Shown piece after piece: positions 1-5,839 of a stretch of 5,867 nucleotides of DNA. The notes beneath the pieces are model-generated. The model ran no database searches. It saw nothing but the letters and a program-made list of their open reading frames with translations, and was not told the DNA's origin. A program made the position numbers and the translations under genes. The stretch's first letter is position 1, and the number at the start of each line of letters is the position of its first letter. Source of the stretch: Oligoflexia bacterium (GTDB taxonomy: Bacteria; Bdellovibrionota; UBA1018); assembly GCA_025352185.1 (NCBI GenBank), contig JANXTV010000126.1:1-5867 (forward strand), in the 5' to 3' direction.

Positions 1-126
1 CGAATGACTGCGCAGGACCTCGGTGTATCGCTCGTGTTCATCCACCAGCTCCCGTCGAACCATCAGGAAATCGCCCTCTTCGGTCTAACGAAAAAGGGGA
101 TGGGGCTTAAGACCATTCGAGAATAG
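1..126 (+). CDS. C-terminal fragment of an unrecognised protein
   Basis: Frame 1 is open from the window edge to a TAG at 124-126 and encodes about 41 residues, ending in GLTKKGMGLKTIRE. The third codon positions are mostly G or C, as in the other genes here, which supports real coding. A hydrophobic stretch (LGVSLVFIHQL) precedes a polar, basic tail, as in the final strand and helix of a soluble domain. An ATG lies at codon 2, but no ribosome binding site can be judged, so the gene most likely begins upstream of the window. I do not recognise the family. It converges on the aldehyde dehydrogenase gene, whose stop codon lies 31 bp further on. Confidence 0.5.
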   Translation, partial: RMTAQDLGVSLVFIHQLPSNHQEIALFGLTKKGMGLKTIRE

Positions 127-138
127 AAGTTCAGTTAC

Positions 139-154
139 GGCGAGTGGGCTCGCC
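139..154. terminator. GC-rich hairpin between convergent genes (weak terminator candidate)
   Basis: GGCGAG-TGGG-CTCGCC forms a perfect 6-bp stem with a 4-nt loop. It lies in the 31-bp gap between two convergent stop codons, where a shared terminator is expected. Neither strand has a T tract after the stem, so it is not a standard intrinsic terminator. It could pause or protect transcript ends, or be incidental. Confidence 0.3.
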
Positions 155-157
155 TAC

Positions 158-1579
158 TTACGTGGGACTCCGGACCACGGTCTTCAGATTCGTCCATTCC
201 CGGACGCCGTAAATTCCGAGTTCGCGTCCGTAACCCGATGTCTTCGTTCCGCCGAAAGGAATACGGGGATCGCTGGCGACCATCGCGTTTACGAAGACCT
301 GCCCGTTCTCGAGGCACTGGATGCACGCTTCCGTTTCGGTGGGATCCTTCGTCCAGACGGATGAACCCAGGCCGAACGGCGTTCCGTTCGCGACTTTTAT
401 CGCTTCCTCGACCGACGAAAAGCGGTAAAGCGAGGCGAGGGGTCCGAAAGCTTCTTCATGATGGAGTCGGCATTTTTCCGAAATATTTTCTACGATCGTG
501 GCGGGGTAGAAGAATCCCTTTCCGGCGGGAAGCGTTCCCCCGCAGGAAATCGCCGCGCCATTTTTACGGGCGTCCTCGACCAAGGCGTGGAGATCCGAGC
601 GAATAGCGGCGGTCGCGAGCGGTCCGAGGTCGGTCGCGGCATCGAGGGGGGAACCCATTCGTAGGGTCTTGAAACGCGCGAGCATGCCGTCTCGGAATCG
701 GTCGTAAAGGGACGCGTGTATGATAAATCGTTTTGCGGCGATGCAAGACTGTCCGTTCGTGAGGAGTCGGGATTTTACCGCCGTATCGAGCGCGCGCTCG
801 AAATCGGCCGAAGCAAAAACGATGAAGGGATCGCTGCCTCCGAGTTCTAGCACCGTCTTCTTCAGATGCGCACCGGCCGCCGACGCGACTTTTTTCCCGG
901 CCCCTTCACTGCCCGTGAGGGTCACCCCTCGGATGCGGGGGTCCGCGATGATCTTTTCGACTCGCGACGAGGCCAGAATGAGGGACGAAAAAGCGCCCGG
1001 GTCTTCACCGCATTCCGTGAGCGAGTCCCGGATTATTTTTTCGATCGCGAGCGATGCGCCGGGGACGTTCGATGCGTGTTTCAGAATCATCGAATTTCCG
1101 GAGAGGAGAATCGGGGCCGCGCACCGGAAGACCTGCCAGAAGGGAAAGTTCCACGGCATGACGGCGAGGACGACGCCGATCGGATCCGCGTGGAGTTCGG
1201 CCCGGACGCCCGGATCAAACGTGAGGGGTTCGGGAGCAAGAATTTTCGGCCCGTGTTCGGCATAGTACCGGCATCCCGTCGCAGATTTTAAAACTTCGGC
1301 CCGCGAGTGGGCGAGGGTCTTTCCCATTTCGAGGGTAAGGAGACGCGCGAACTCGTCGGCGCCTTTTTCGAGGCGGGCGGCGATGGCGAGGAGTACCCGG
1401 GACCGGTTCTGAATTCGGAGTTTCGGCGGGAGGTCGGCCGACCGGCGAAACGCAGATGCGGCCGCCGCGATACGGACCTCCAGGTTGGCATCCGAAATCT
1501 CCCCGTATACTTGGAGCACCGCTTCCGTCTCGGGGTTTAAGGACGTAATGCCAGCGTTTACGGGAGTTGCGGGATTCAT
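158..1579 (-). CDS. Aldehyde dehydrogenase, succinate-semialdehyde dehydrogenase type
   Basis: This 473-residue ALDH-superfamily enzyme oxidises an aldehyde to the acid with NAD(P)+. The best match in character is the short succinate-semialdehyde dehydrogenase group (Sad/GabD1-like), which feeds 4-aminobutyrate-derived semialdehyde into succinate in the cytoplasm. The oxyanion-hole motif PWNFP has Asn144. KHASN at 167-171 is the cofactor-binding loop typical of this group. GSEGAG at 223-228 is the Rossmann glycine turn. LELGGSDPF carries the general base Glu245, and NGQSCIAAKRF carries the nucleophile Cys279. EEAFGP (375-380) contacts the cofactor ribose, and the end IPFGGTKTSGYGRELG is intact. 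All catalytic residues are present. The start at 1579 (MNPATPV) gives the usual N-terminus; an in-frame ATG at 1636 would add 19 atypical residues and run into yebC. No Shine-Dalgarno precedes the start. Substrate and NAD/NADP preference cannot be fixed from sequence. The gene appears monocistronic and is divergent from yebC. Confidence 0.93.
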   Translation of the reverse strand: MNPATPVNAGITSLNPETEAVLQVYGEISDANLEVRIAAAASAFRRSADLPPKLRIQNRSRVLLAIAARLEKGADEFARLLTLEMGKTLAHSRAEVLKSATGCRYYAEHGPKILAPEPLTFDPGVRAELHADPIGVVLAVMPWNFPFWQVFRCAAPILLSGNSMILKHASNVPGASLAIEKIIRDSLTECGEDPGAFSSLILASSRVEKIIADPRIRGVTLTGSEGAGKKVASAAGAHLKKTVLELGGSDPFIVFASADFERALDTAVKSRLLTNGQSCIAAKRFIIHASLYDRFRDGMLARFKTLRMGSPLDAATDLGPLATAAIRSDLHALVEDARKNGAAISCGGTLPAGKGFFYPATIVENISEKCRLHHEEAFGPLASLYRFSSVEEAIKVANGTPFGLGSSVWTKDPTETEACIQCLENGQVFVNAMVASDPRIPFGGTKTSGYGRELGIYGVREWTNLKTVVRSPT

Positions 1580-1586
1580 GGGGCAT

Positions 1587-1615
1587 AGGATAGGAAGAAG
1601 TACATGGGTGCACAA
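1587..1615 (-). promoter_or_regulatory. Candidate promoter for the aldehyde dehydrogenase, leaderless
   Basis: Read on the minus strand, TTGTGC (1615-1610) is followed after 17 nt by TATCCT (1592-1587). The -10 ends 8 nt before the A of the ATG at 1579, so transcription would begin at or next to the start codon. There is no Shine-Dalgarno in between, which fits a leaderless mRNA. The -35 matches TTGACA at only three positions and the -10 matches TATAAT at four, so this is a moderate call. The -35 lies inside the first codons of yebC. Confidence 0.4.
1592..1600 (+). promoter_or_regulatory. Ribosome binding site of the YebC-family gene
   Basis: The purine-rich AGGAAGAAG lies just upstream of the ATG at 1604. 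The AGGA core is 8 nt from the start, which is normal Shine-Dalgarno spacing. It fixes the start at the family-typical MGAQWK N-terminus. The same bases, read on the other strand, overlap the proposed -10 box of the divergent dehydrogenase. Confidence 0.6.
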
Positions 1616-2326
1616 TGGAAACATGCAGGACGCCAAGCAAACGCGTCAAAACGGGGCGCGGTCTTCGGTAAACTCGCGAAGGAAATCATCGTCGCGGCGA
1701 AAATCGGAGATCCGAATCCAGATAATAACTCTCGACTGCGCGCTGCGCTCGAAATGGCCCGGCGGCAGTCCATGCCGCGCGACACGATTGAACGCGCGAT
1801 AAAAAAAGGTGCGGGCCTCCTGGAACCGATCACCTACGAAACGATTGTTTACGAAGGATTCGCTCCGAATCAGGTGCCCGTGATTGTGGAATGCCTCACG
1901 GATAATAAAAATCGAACCGCCTCGGATATTCGAATCCTGTTTCGGAAAGGCCAGCTGGGGAACCAGGGCGCGGTCGCTTGGATGTTTGATCGACTGGGTG
2001 TGATCGAAGCGACCGTACCTACGGCGGGACTCGATATCGAAGGAGCGGCGATTGAGTCGGGCGCCCAAAACGTCGAGCCGCTCGAAGCAGAAGATGTACC
2101 CGCCGGTTCGACCGGAGCGCGGTTTTTCTGCGAAGTGACCGATCTCGATACGGTGAACAAGGCGCTAGCGGCCCAAGGCTGGGTGATCACGCTTTCTGAG
2201 CTCAGCTATATCGCTAAGAATAAAGTCGAAGTTTCCGACGCCGAGAAGAAGAAGCAGACTGTCGAGTTCCTTGGCGACATCGACGATAACGACGACGTCC
2301 ACCGGATTTATACGGCGCTCGCTTAG
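1604..2326 (+). CDS. yebC: YebC/PmpR-family protein (YeeN-like)
   Basis: This 240-residue cytoplasmic protein belongs to the YebC/PmpR/TACO1 family. The N-terminus MGAQWK is typical of the YeeN-like branch, whereas classical YebC starts MAGHSKW. Next come a basic helical segment with FGKLAKEI (21-28), the NNSRLRAALEMARR and MPRDTIERAIKKG stretch (about 41-69), and the hallmark YEGFAP (83-88). VIVECLTDNKNRT follows at 93-105, then the LFRKGQLGNQGAVAW segment (112-126). The acidic C-terminal domain ends at residue 240, so the protein is full length. The family is usually annotated as a transcription regulator. More recent work on YebC homologues and mitochondrial TACO1 points instead to a ribosome-associated factor that relieves stalling, including at proline-rich sequences. 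Which applies here is not shown by sequence. The gene is divergent from the dehydrogenase (24-bp gap). It is followed by 369 bp without a gene, and I see no clear intrinsic terminator directly after its stop. Confidence 0.93.
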   Translation: MGAQWKHAGRQANASKRGAVFGKLAKEIIVAAKIGDPNPDNNSRLRAALEMARRQSMPRDTIERAIKKGAGLLEPITYETIVYEGFAPNQVPVIVECLTDNKNRTASDIRILFRKGQLGNQGAVAWMFDRLGVIEATVPTAGLDIEGAAIESGAQNVEPLEAEDVPAGSTGARFFCEVTDLDTVNKALAAQGWVITLSELSYIAKNKVEVSDAEKKKQTVEFLGDIDDNDDVHRIYTALA

Positions 2327-2396
2327 ACGGACTCCTTCACGCGATTTAGAGTATGGTGGTCCCATTGCCCCGCCCGATTTTTCGGTGAAGACTGCG

Positions 2397-2528
2397 TTGG
2401 CAATTGTTCGCTTTTGTATCGTTTGGATTAGGTAATGAACTCGGCTTAGAATGCGTTTCCTTGGCTCTAATCGAATTAAGCGGGCGGTTAAGCGCCCTCG
2501 AAGCGATACACAAACGAACAACTGCCAA
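2397..2528. repeat. 132-bp element with 30-bp imperfect inverted repeats
   Basis: Positions 2397-2426 and the reverse complement of 2499-2528 agree at 25 of 30 bases, both starting TTGGCA. Three of the five differences are transitions. The similarity stops sharply at the outer TTGGCA/TGCCAA ends and does not clearly continue inward. The 72-bp interior contains a small hairpin, GGGCG-GTTAAG-CGCCC (2482-2497), and the palindrome TAAT-CGA-ATTA (2468-2478). No target-site duplication is seen at the outer edges. It may be a miniature inverted-repeat transposable element or other dispersed repeat, a long RNA stem-loop in either transcript direction, or a paired binding site. No transposase is nearby. 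The repeat is directly visible; its nature is not. Confidence 0.65.
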
Positions 2529-2683
2529 TCGGATGGTCTCGGGTCGGCCGGGAGGGGTTCATCTGGGATATTTCTCTATTTGACCACCCGAACCTCTGAT
2601 AAGAACGGGCTACCACTCGTTAATTATTCAGCCGGAATTCAGCGTTAGTTTACTCCAGGGTGTGGGCTTTGAACGGCTTTTCT

Positions 2684-2688
2684 AAGGA
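2684..2688 (+). promoter_or_regulatory. Shine-Dalgarno of the DHS-like gene
   Basis: AAGGA ends 7 nt before the ATG at 2696. This selects MATKTLGPISKF as the N-terminus over an in-frame GTG at 2660, which would add 12 residues not typical of the family and has no ribosome binding site. Confidence 0.8.
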
Positions 2689-2695
2689 TATTCTT

Positions 2696-3682
2696 ATGGC
2701 AACGAAGACGCTCGGACCGATTTCGAAATTCATGAAGCACCATTACCGTCACTTCAACGCCGCAGCGATGATGGACGCGGTGGACGGTTATAATAAGCAC
2801 CTCGAGCAGGGTGGGAAAATGATGGTGACCCTCGCCGGCGCGATGTCGACCGCGGAGCTGGGACTTTCACTCGCCGAGATGATTCGCCAGGGAAAGGTCC
2901 ACGCGATCTCCTGTACCGGCGCGAACCTCGAAGAAGACGTTTATAACCTCGTCGCCCACGATCACTACGAACGCGTACCGAATTACCGCGACCTTACGAA
3001 AGAAGACGAACAGCGCCTTTACGATAAGCATTTAAACCGCGTCACCGATACGTGCATTCCGGAAGAAGCGGCAATGCGGAAGATCTGGCGAATCATGGAA
3101 GAGCAGTGGATGGCGGCGGAAGCGAAAGGGGAGCGGTGCTTCCCGCACGAATTCTTCTACCGCGCGCTTCTCGCCGGTAAATTTAAGGAACACTACCAAA
3201 TCGATCCTAAAGATTCGTGGCTCCTCGCCGCCGCCGAGAAGAACCTACCGATGGTGGTTCCGGGCTGGGAAGATTCGACCCTCGGGAATATGTACGCGTC
3301 CTACTGCCTGAAGGGCATGGTGAAAAACGTCCATACCGTCCGTTCCGGAATCGAGTACATGACCTCGCTTGCCGAATGGTACCTGGGCGTTTCGAAAACG
3401 GCGTCGATCGGATTTTTCCAAATCGGCGGTGGAATCGCCGGTGACTTCCCGATCTGCGTGGTTCCGATGATCCGCCAGGATCTTGAAAAGGAAGACGTTC
3501 GCCTCTGGGGCTACTTCTGCCAGATTTCGGATTCGACGACCTCGTACGGATCGTATTCCGGAGCCGTTCCGAATGAGAAAATCACCTGGGGTAAACTCTC
3601 GGTGACGACGCCGAGCTATATTGTCGAGAGCGATGCGACGATCGTTGCTCCGCTGATGTTCGCCTACATTCTGAATCAGTAA
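2696..3682 (+). CDS. Deoxyhypusine-synthase-like protein
   Basis: This 328-residue protein is a bacterial member of the deoxyhypusine synthase (DHS) family, NAD-dependent enzymes that move an aminobutyl group from spermidine to an acceptor. Family motifs in order are AGAMSTAELG (47-56), CTGANLEEDV (73-82, matching the TAGGVEED NAD loop), PGWEDSTLGN (189-198), FFQIGGGIAGDF (240-251) and SGAVPNEKITWGK (288-300). Compared with human DHS from memory, Lys300 corresponds to the covalent-intermediate Lys329, Trp298 to Trp327 and Glu294 to Glu323. In contrast, human Asp243, His288 and Asp316 align with Asn198, Asp250 and Tyr287. The enzyme chemistry may be kept while substrate binding differs. Bacteria lack eIF5A, so the acceptor could be a small amine (homospermidine-type synthesis) or another protein; this is unresolved. 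The soluble cytoplasmic gene has its own Shine-Dalgarno and terminator, so it can be expressed alone. It converges on the M48 gene with a 27-bp gap. Confidence 0.92.
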   Translation: MATKTLGPISKFMKHHYRHFNAAAMMDAVDGYNKHLEQGGKMMVTLAGAMSTAELGLSLAEMIRQGKVHAISCTGANLEEDVYNLVAHDHYERVPNYRDLTKEDEQRLYDKHLNRVTDTCIPEEAAMRKIWRIMEEQWMAAEAKGERCFPHEFFYRALLAGKFKEHYQIDPKDSWLLAAAEKNLPMVVPGWEDSTLGNMYASYCLKGMVKNVHTVRSGIEYMTSLAEWYLGVSKTASIGFFQIGGGIAGDFPICVVPMIRQDLEKEDVRLWGYFCQISDSTTSYGSYSGAVPNEKITWGKLSVTTPSYIVESDATIVAPLMFAYILNQ

Positions 3683-3704
3683 TAAAACCGAGAAAAAAAG
3701 TTCG

Positions 3705-3741
3705 ACCGGCTATTCATCATCGAATGGATAGCCGGTTTTTT
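3705..3741 (+). terminator. Strong intrinsic terminator of the DHS-like gene, probably bidirectional
   Basis: ACCGGCTATTCAT (3705-3717) pairs with ATGGATAGCCGGT (3724-3736), giving 13 pairs including one G-U around a 6-nt loop. Five further T follow (3737-3741). It starts 22 bp after the DHS-like stop. On the minus strand the same stem is followed, after a short gap, by a 7-T run (complement of 3693-3699), so it can also end the DUF898-M48 transcript. The M48 stop codon (3710-3712) and last codons are part of the stem. Confidence 0.9.
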
Positions 3742-4861
3742 CGTTTGCCCCGCAAGCGGCTCGAAGTTCTTTCCATTCCGACGGAGTGAGGACCTCTCCG
3801 ACGGTCGGCGAATTTTTTCCGGCACTGAAGAGGGTCATCCGATCGGGAGTAGCCGGGTGGGTCGATGGGAGTTTACTGAGTCCCTGCATGAACTTTCCAC
3901 CCTTCTTTTCTTCTTTGCCGATCTTTTCAAAAAAGTGGGCCATCGGAGCAGACGAAATTCGCGCTCGCGAAAGGATTTCGAGCGAGCCTCGATCAGCTTC
4001 CGCCTCGTCTTCGCGGCTAAATTTCAGGGACGCAATTCCCAGAATCGTATTCGGACTGATTTCGAGTGCGGACGAAAAATCACCCAAGGTCATTTTCCAA
4101 ATCGCGCTGAGCGTAAGCATCCGAACGACCCCCGCGGTAACGTGACGGGAGATGATGTGCTGCATTTCGTGGGCAAGAACTCCCGCGACTTCGTCAGGGG
4201 AGTCGGCCTGTTTAATCAACCCGCAGTTCAGGAGCATGAGGCCCCCGGGTGCGGCAAACGCATTCACCGTAGAATCGTCCACGACCAAGAGCCCGAAGGC
4301 GATATTCCGTCCCCCTTCCGGAAGGGCCGGAGACAAGCGCGCGAGGAGGGCTTTTAATGCTGGCGCCGCTGCAATATTCATCGCGCGATTTTGTTTCCAG
4401 AGGTTCCCCTCGAGGTTATCGGAGAGCGCCTTTTCCCAGCTCATCGGAATCCGCTGGGCGATACGGGTAGAGATCCACGGTAAGCCGAAATAGACGGCGG
4501 TGGCGGAAAGGAGCGCAAACCCGAATAGCGGAAACAGGAGACGCCGCTTCGAGTTGATAAACGCGAGGAGGGGACTCGCCCGGTGGAGTTCGGCTTCGAG
4601 TCCCGCGGGAAGTTCCGAGCGGGAACAAGTGAGCATCGCCCCTTCGATCGAGCGATTTCGGAGATGGACTCGGCTATCCGTGCCGGTATGGGAATCCTCG
4701 AGAAGGAGATCCGAAATGAGCCAATTTTCGGAGTTGCTGCCGAGCGATTCCCCACGAGGAAGGACGAAGATCTCTAGGGTTGACGGTTTCTTATGTGAAT
4801 CGAATTCGAGGCGAACGGTGTGAAGTTCGCCCGATTTCCCATCAAAGTATTCGATCGCCAT
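3710..4861 (-). CDS. M48-family zinc metallopeptidase, membrane anchored
   Basis: This 383-residue protein has a polar N-terminal domain (about 1-105), one hydrophobic segment (about 108-130) preceded by KRR, and a C-terminal peptidase domain. The catalytic site is HEMQH (231-235) with His231, His235 and Glu232. The third zinc ligand is expected at Glu286 in SREDEAEADRG (282-292). A later STHPATPDR (333-341) matches the STHP-type motif of periplasmic M48 proteins such as BepA. Basic residues before the membrane segment suggest N-in topology with the peptidase in the periplasm, where such enzymes usually do envelope protein quality control; the substrate is unknown. The ATG directly follows the DUF898 stop codon with no spacer and only a weak GGA upstream, so translation is probably coupled. 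The N-terminal domain before the anchor is unlike BepA or HtpX, and I do not recognise it. The stop codon lies inside the shared terminator stem. Confidence 0.9.
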   Translation of the reverse strand: MAIEYFDGKSGELHTVRLEFDSHKKPSTLEIFVLPRGESLGSNSENWLISDLLLEDSHTGTDSRVHLRNRSIEGAMLTCSRSELPAGLEAELHRASPLLAFINSKRRLLFPLFGFALLSATAVYFGLPWISTRIAQRIPMSWEKALSDNLEGNLWKQNRAMNIAAAPALKALLARLSPALPEGGRNIAFGLLVVDDSTVNAFAAPGGLMLLNCGLIKQADSPDEVAGVLAHEMQHIISRHVTAGVVRMLTLSAIWKMTLGDFSSALEISPNTILGIASLKFSREDEAEADRGSLEILSRARISSAPMAHFFEKIGKEEKKGGKFMQGLSKLPSTHPATPDRMTLFSAGKNSPTVGEVLTPSEWKELRAACGANEKTGYPFDDE

Positions 4862-5833
4862 TTAGAGTCCGAGATCGGCATCGAGAATGCCTGCGAACGC
4901 GTCCCCGGCCGCATTTCCCGTCGAAGGTCGGGCAACGATACGGCTAAAATCAATGTCTCCGATGAGACTCGTTCGGTTCACCGCAAATTCCATATTGCGG
5001 ACGATGATCCAGGGGAGCGCGAGTCCGAAAGTGCACACGAGGAGCAGCAGATTCACGAGGTGGAGTACAAAAATGTCTCCTCCTTCCACCGTGAATTTTG
5101 CGCGAGCGGCGTCGAAAGTCGTGTGCTCGGCTTGGAACTTCAGTATTTTCGCGTGGTACCAGATTAAATAAACTCCGAGCGTGAGAATAATCCACGGGAG
5201 CGAGCGAATAAAAATTCGAAAGGCGTCGCGATCCGTTCCCGTGTAACGGACGGGTTCGGAACCGAGGCGGGTGTGGTTCGTCAGAATCGTATGAAGTTTA
5301 TTCCCGAGGTAAGGAGATAGGATTCCAAAGGTGAGCACGGAGAGAAAAGACCAAATAAAGAAAGTTTTCACGTAAACCGAGCGGCCGGCGGGATCGAGTC
5401 CGAATTGGATTCCTCGGTAGAGTGTCCGGCGGAGGAGGTAGGCCCGCGAGGAATAAACCGCGAATCCGATTAAAGCGAGAACGATAAAAGGAGTCGGAAA
5501 GCGAATGATCTCGGGAATCGGGGAGGGAAGTAATCCAATCAGTTTACCCGCGGTAACTAAAAGGAGGTAAGCGCAGAAAACTTTCGTGTATCCGATTGCG
5601 AGTTCCTGGCCCGTACCGATGTAGGTCAAGCGCTGACCGTCGAACTCGGTATTTTGCCAAAGGTACTTTCGGCGATTCGTTTTTCCCCACGGGGCGTAAA
5701 TCCCGAACGTGATGACGGTAAGAAAGAAATTTTTTAAGAGTACGACCGCGAAGGTTTCACCGTTTCCGCGGAACGTAGCCGTGTAGACCTTCTGGGGAGT
5801 GGGCGTTCCGGGAGGAGTCTCGAGATTTTCCAT
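4862..5833 (-). CDS. DUF898 (YjgN-like) multi-pass membrane protein
   Basis: This 323-residue integral membrane protein of the DUF898/YjgN family has no established biochemical role. It begins with a short proline-rich cytosolic-looking tail and FRGNGETF (21-28). Hydrophobic segments fall at about 28-46, 83-102, 113-128, 155-173, 208-225 and 254-277. A module of the form TFGIYxPW...N(R)...NTxF...YxGT repeats: about 28-74, 154-200, 204-252 (TLGVYLIW...HTTF) and a degenerate fourth at 254-295 (TFGLALPW...NRTSL). The start at 5833 (MENLETPP) is chosen over an in-frame TTG at 5857, because a TATGAT -10 box lies between them. No Shine-Dalgarno precedes it. It is first in an operon with the M48 peptidase, whose ATG abuts its TAA; this pairing suggests a joint envelope function, possibly as a membrane platform for the peptidase. 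That role is inference. Confidence 0.88.
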   Translation of the reverse strand: MENLETPPGTPTPQKVYTATFRGNGETFAVVLLKNFFLTVITFGIYAPWGKTNRRKYLWQNTEFDGQRLTYIGTGQELAIGYTKVFCAYLLLVTAGKLIGLLPSPIPEIIRFPTPFIVLALIGFAVYSSRAYLLRRTLYRGIQFGLDPAGRSVYVKTFFIWSFLSVLTFGILSPYLGNKLHTILTNHTRLGSEPVRYTGTDRDAFRIFIRSLPWIILTLGVYLIWYHAKILKFQAEHTTFDAARAKFTVEGGDIFVLHLVNLLLLVCTFGLALPWIIVRNMEFAVNRTSLIGDIDFSRIVARPSTGNAAGDAFAGILDADLGL

Positions 5834-5839
5834 TCGAGA

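Larger units (their letters stand above)
2327..2695. other. Non-coding region between yebC and the DHS-like gene
   Basis: No convincing gene lies in these 369 bp. The short open frames here lack ribosome binding sites and recognisable content. The middle holds the inverted-repeat element described separately. The right part (2529-2695) would be the promoter and leader of the DHS-like gene. A TTGACC at 2580-2585 resembles a -35 box, but no good -10 lies 16-18 nt downstream, so I do not call a promoter. GAGGGGTTC (2552-2560, last two G before TT unpaired) can pair with GAACCTC (2590-2596), a hint of leader structure. I recognise no known riboswitch. Base composition is more AT-rich than in the flanking genes. 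Confidence 0.6.

Noticed and set aside
238..1540. Several long + strand open frames (up to 181 codons at 720-1265) opposite the aldehyde dehydrogenase
   Set aside because: They lie antisense to a gene with every ALDH motif intact. Their translations are arginine- and serine-rich without domains, as expected from stop-poor antisense frames of GC-biased genes.
1580..1636. Longer dehydrogenase start at 1636 adding 19 residues
   Set aside because: The added residues (MASCMFPLCTHV and on) are unlike the family, overlap the start of yebC, and would place the proposed promoter inside the gene.
2397..2528. Complete insertion sequence
   Set aside because: The interior is only 72 bp with no transposase coding, and no target-site duplication is visible at the outer ends.
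2460..2530. Possible integron attC site: GTTAAGC (2487-2493) fits the GTTRRRY core box beside a GC-rich stem
   Set aside because: No partner RYYYAAC box at a suitable distance upstream, no second site, and no integrase in the window. The 30-bp inverted repeats also extend well beyond an attC-like pairing pattern.
2580..2610. TTGACC as a -35 box for the DHS-like gene
   Set aside because: No acceptable -10 hexamer is found 16-18 nt downstream.
2451..2648. 65-codon + strand open frame in the intergenic region
   Set aside because: No ribosome binding site, it crosses one arm of the inverted repeat, and its composition is unlike a protein.
3217..3444. 75-codon + strand frame within the DHS-like gene
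   Set aside because: An out-of-frame shadow inside a full-length, motif-rich gene.
3786..5171. + strand open frames opposite the M48 and DUF898 genes
   Set aside because: Antisense to two well-supported genes, with no domains or ribosome binding sites.
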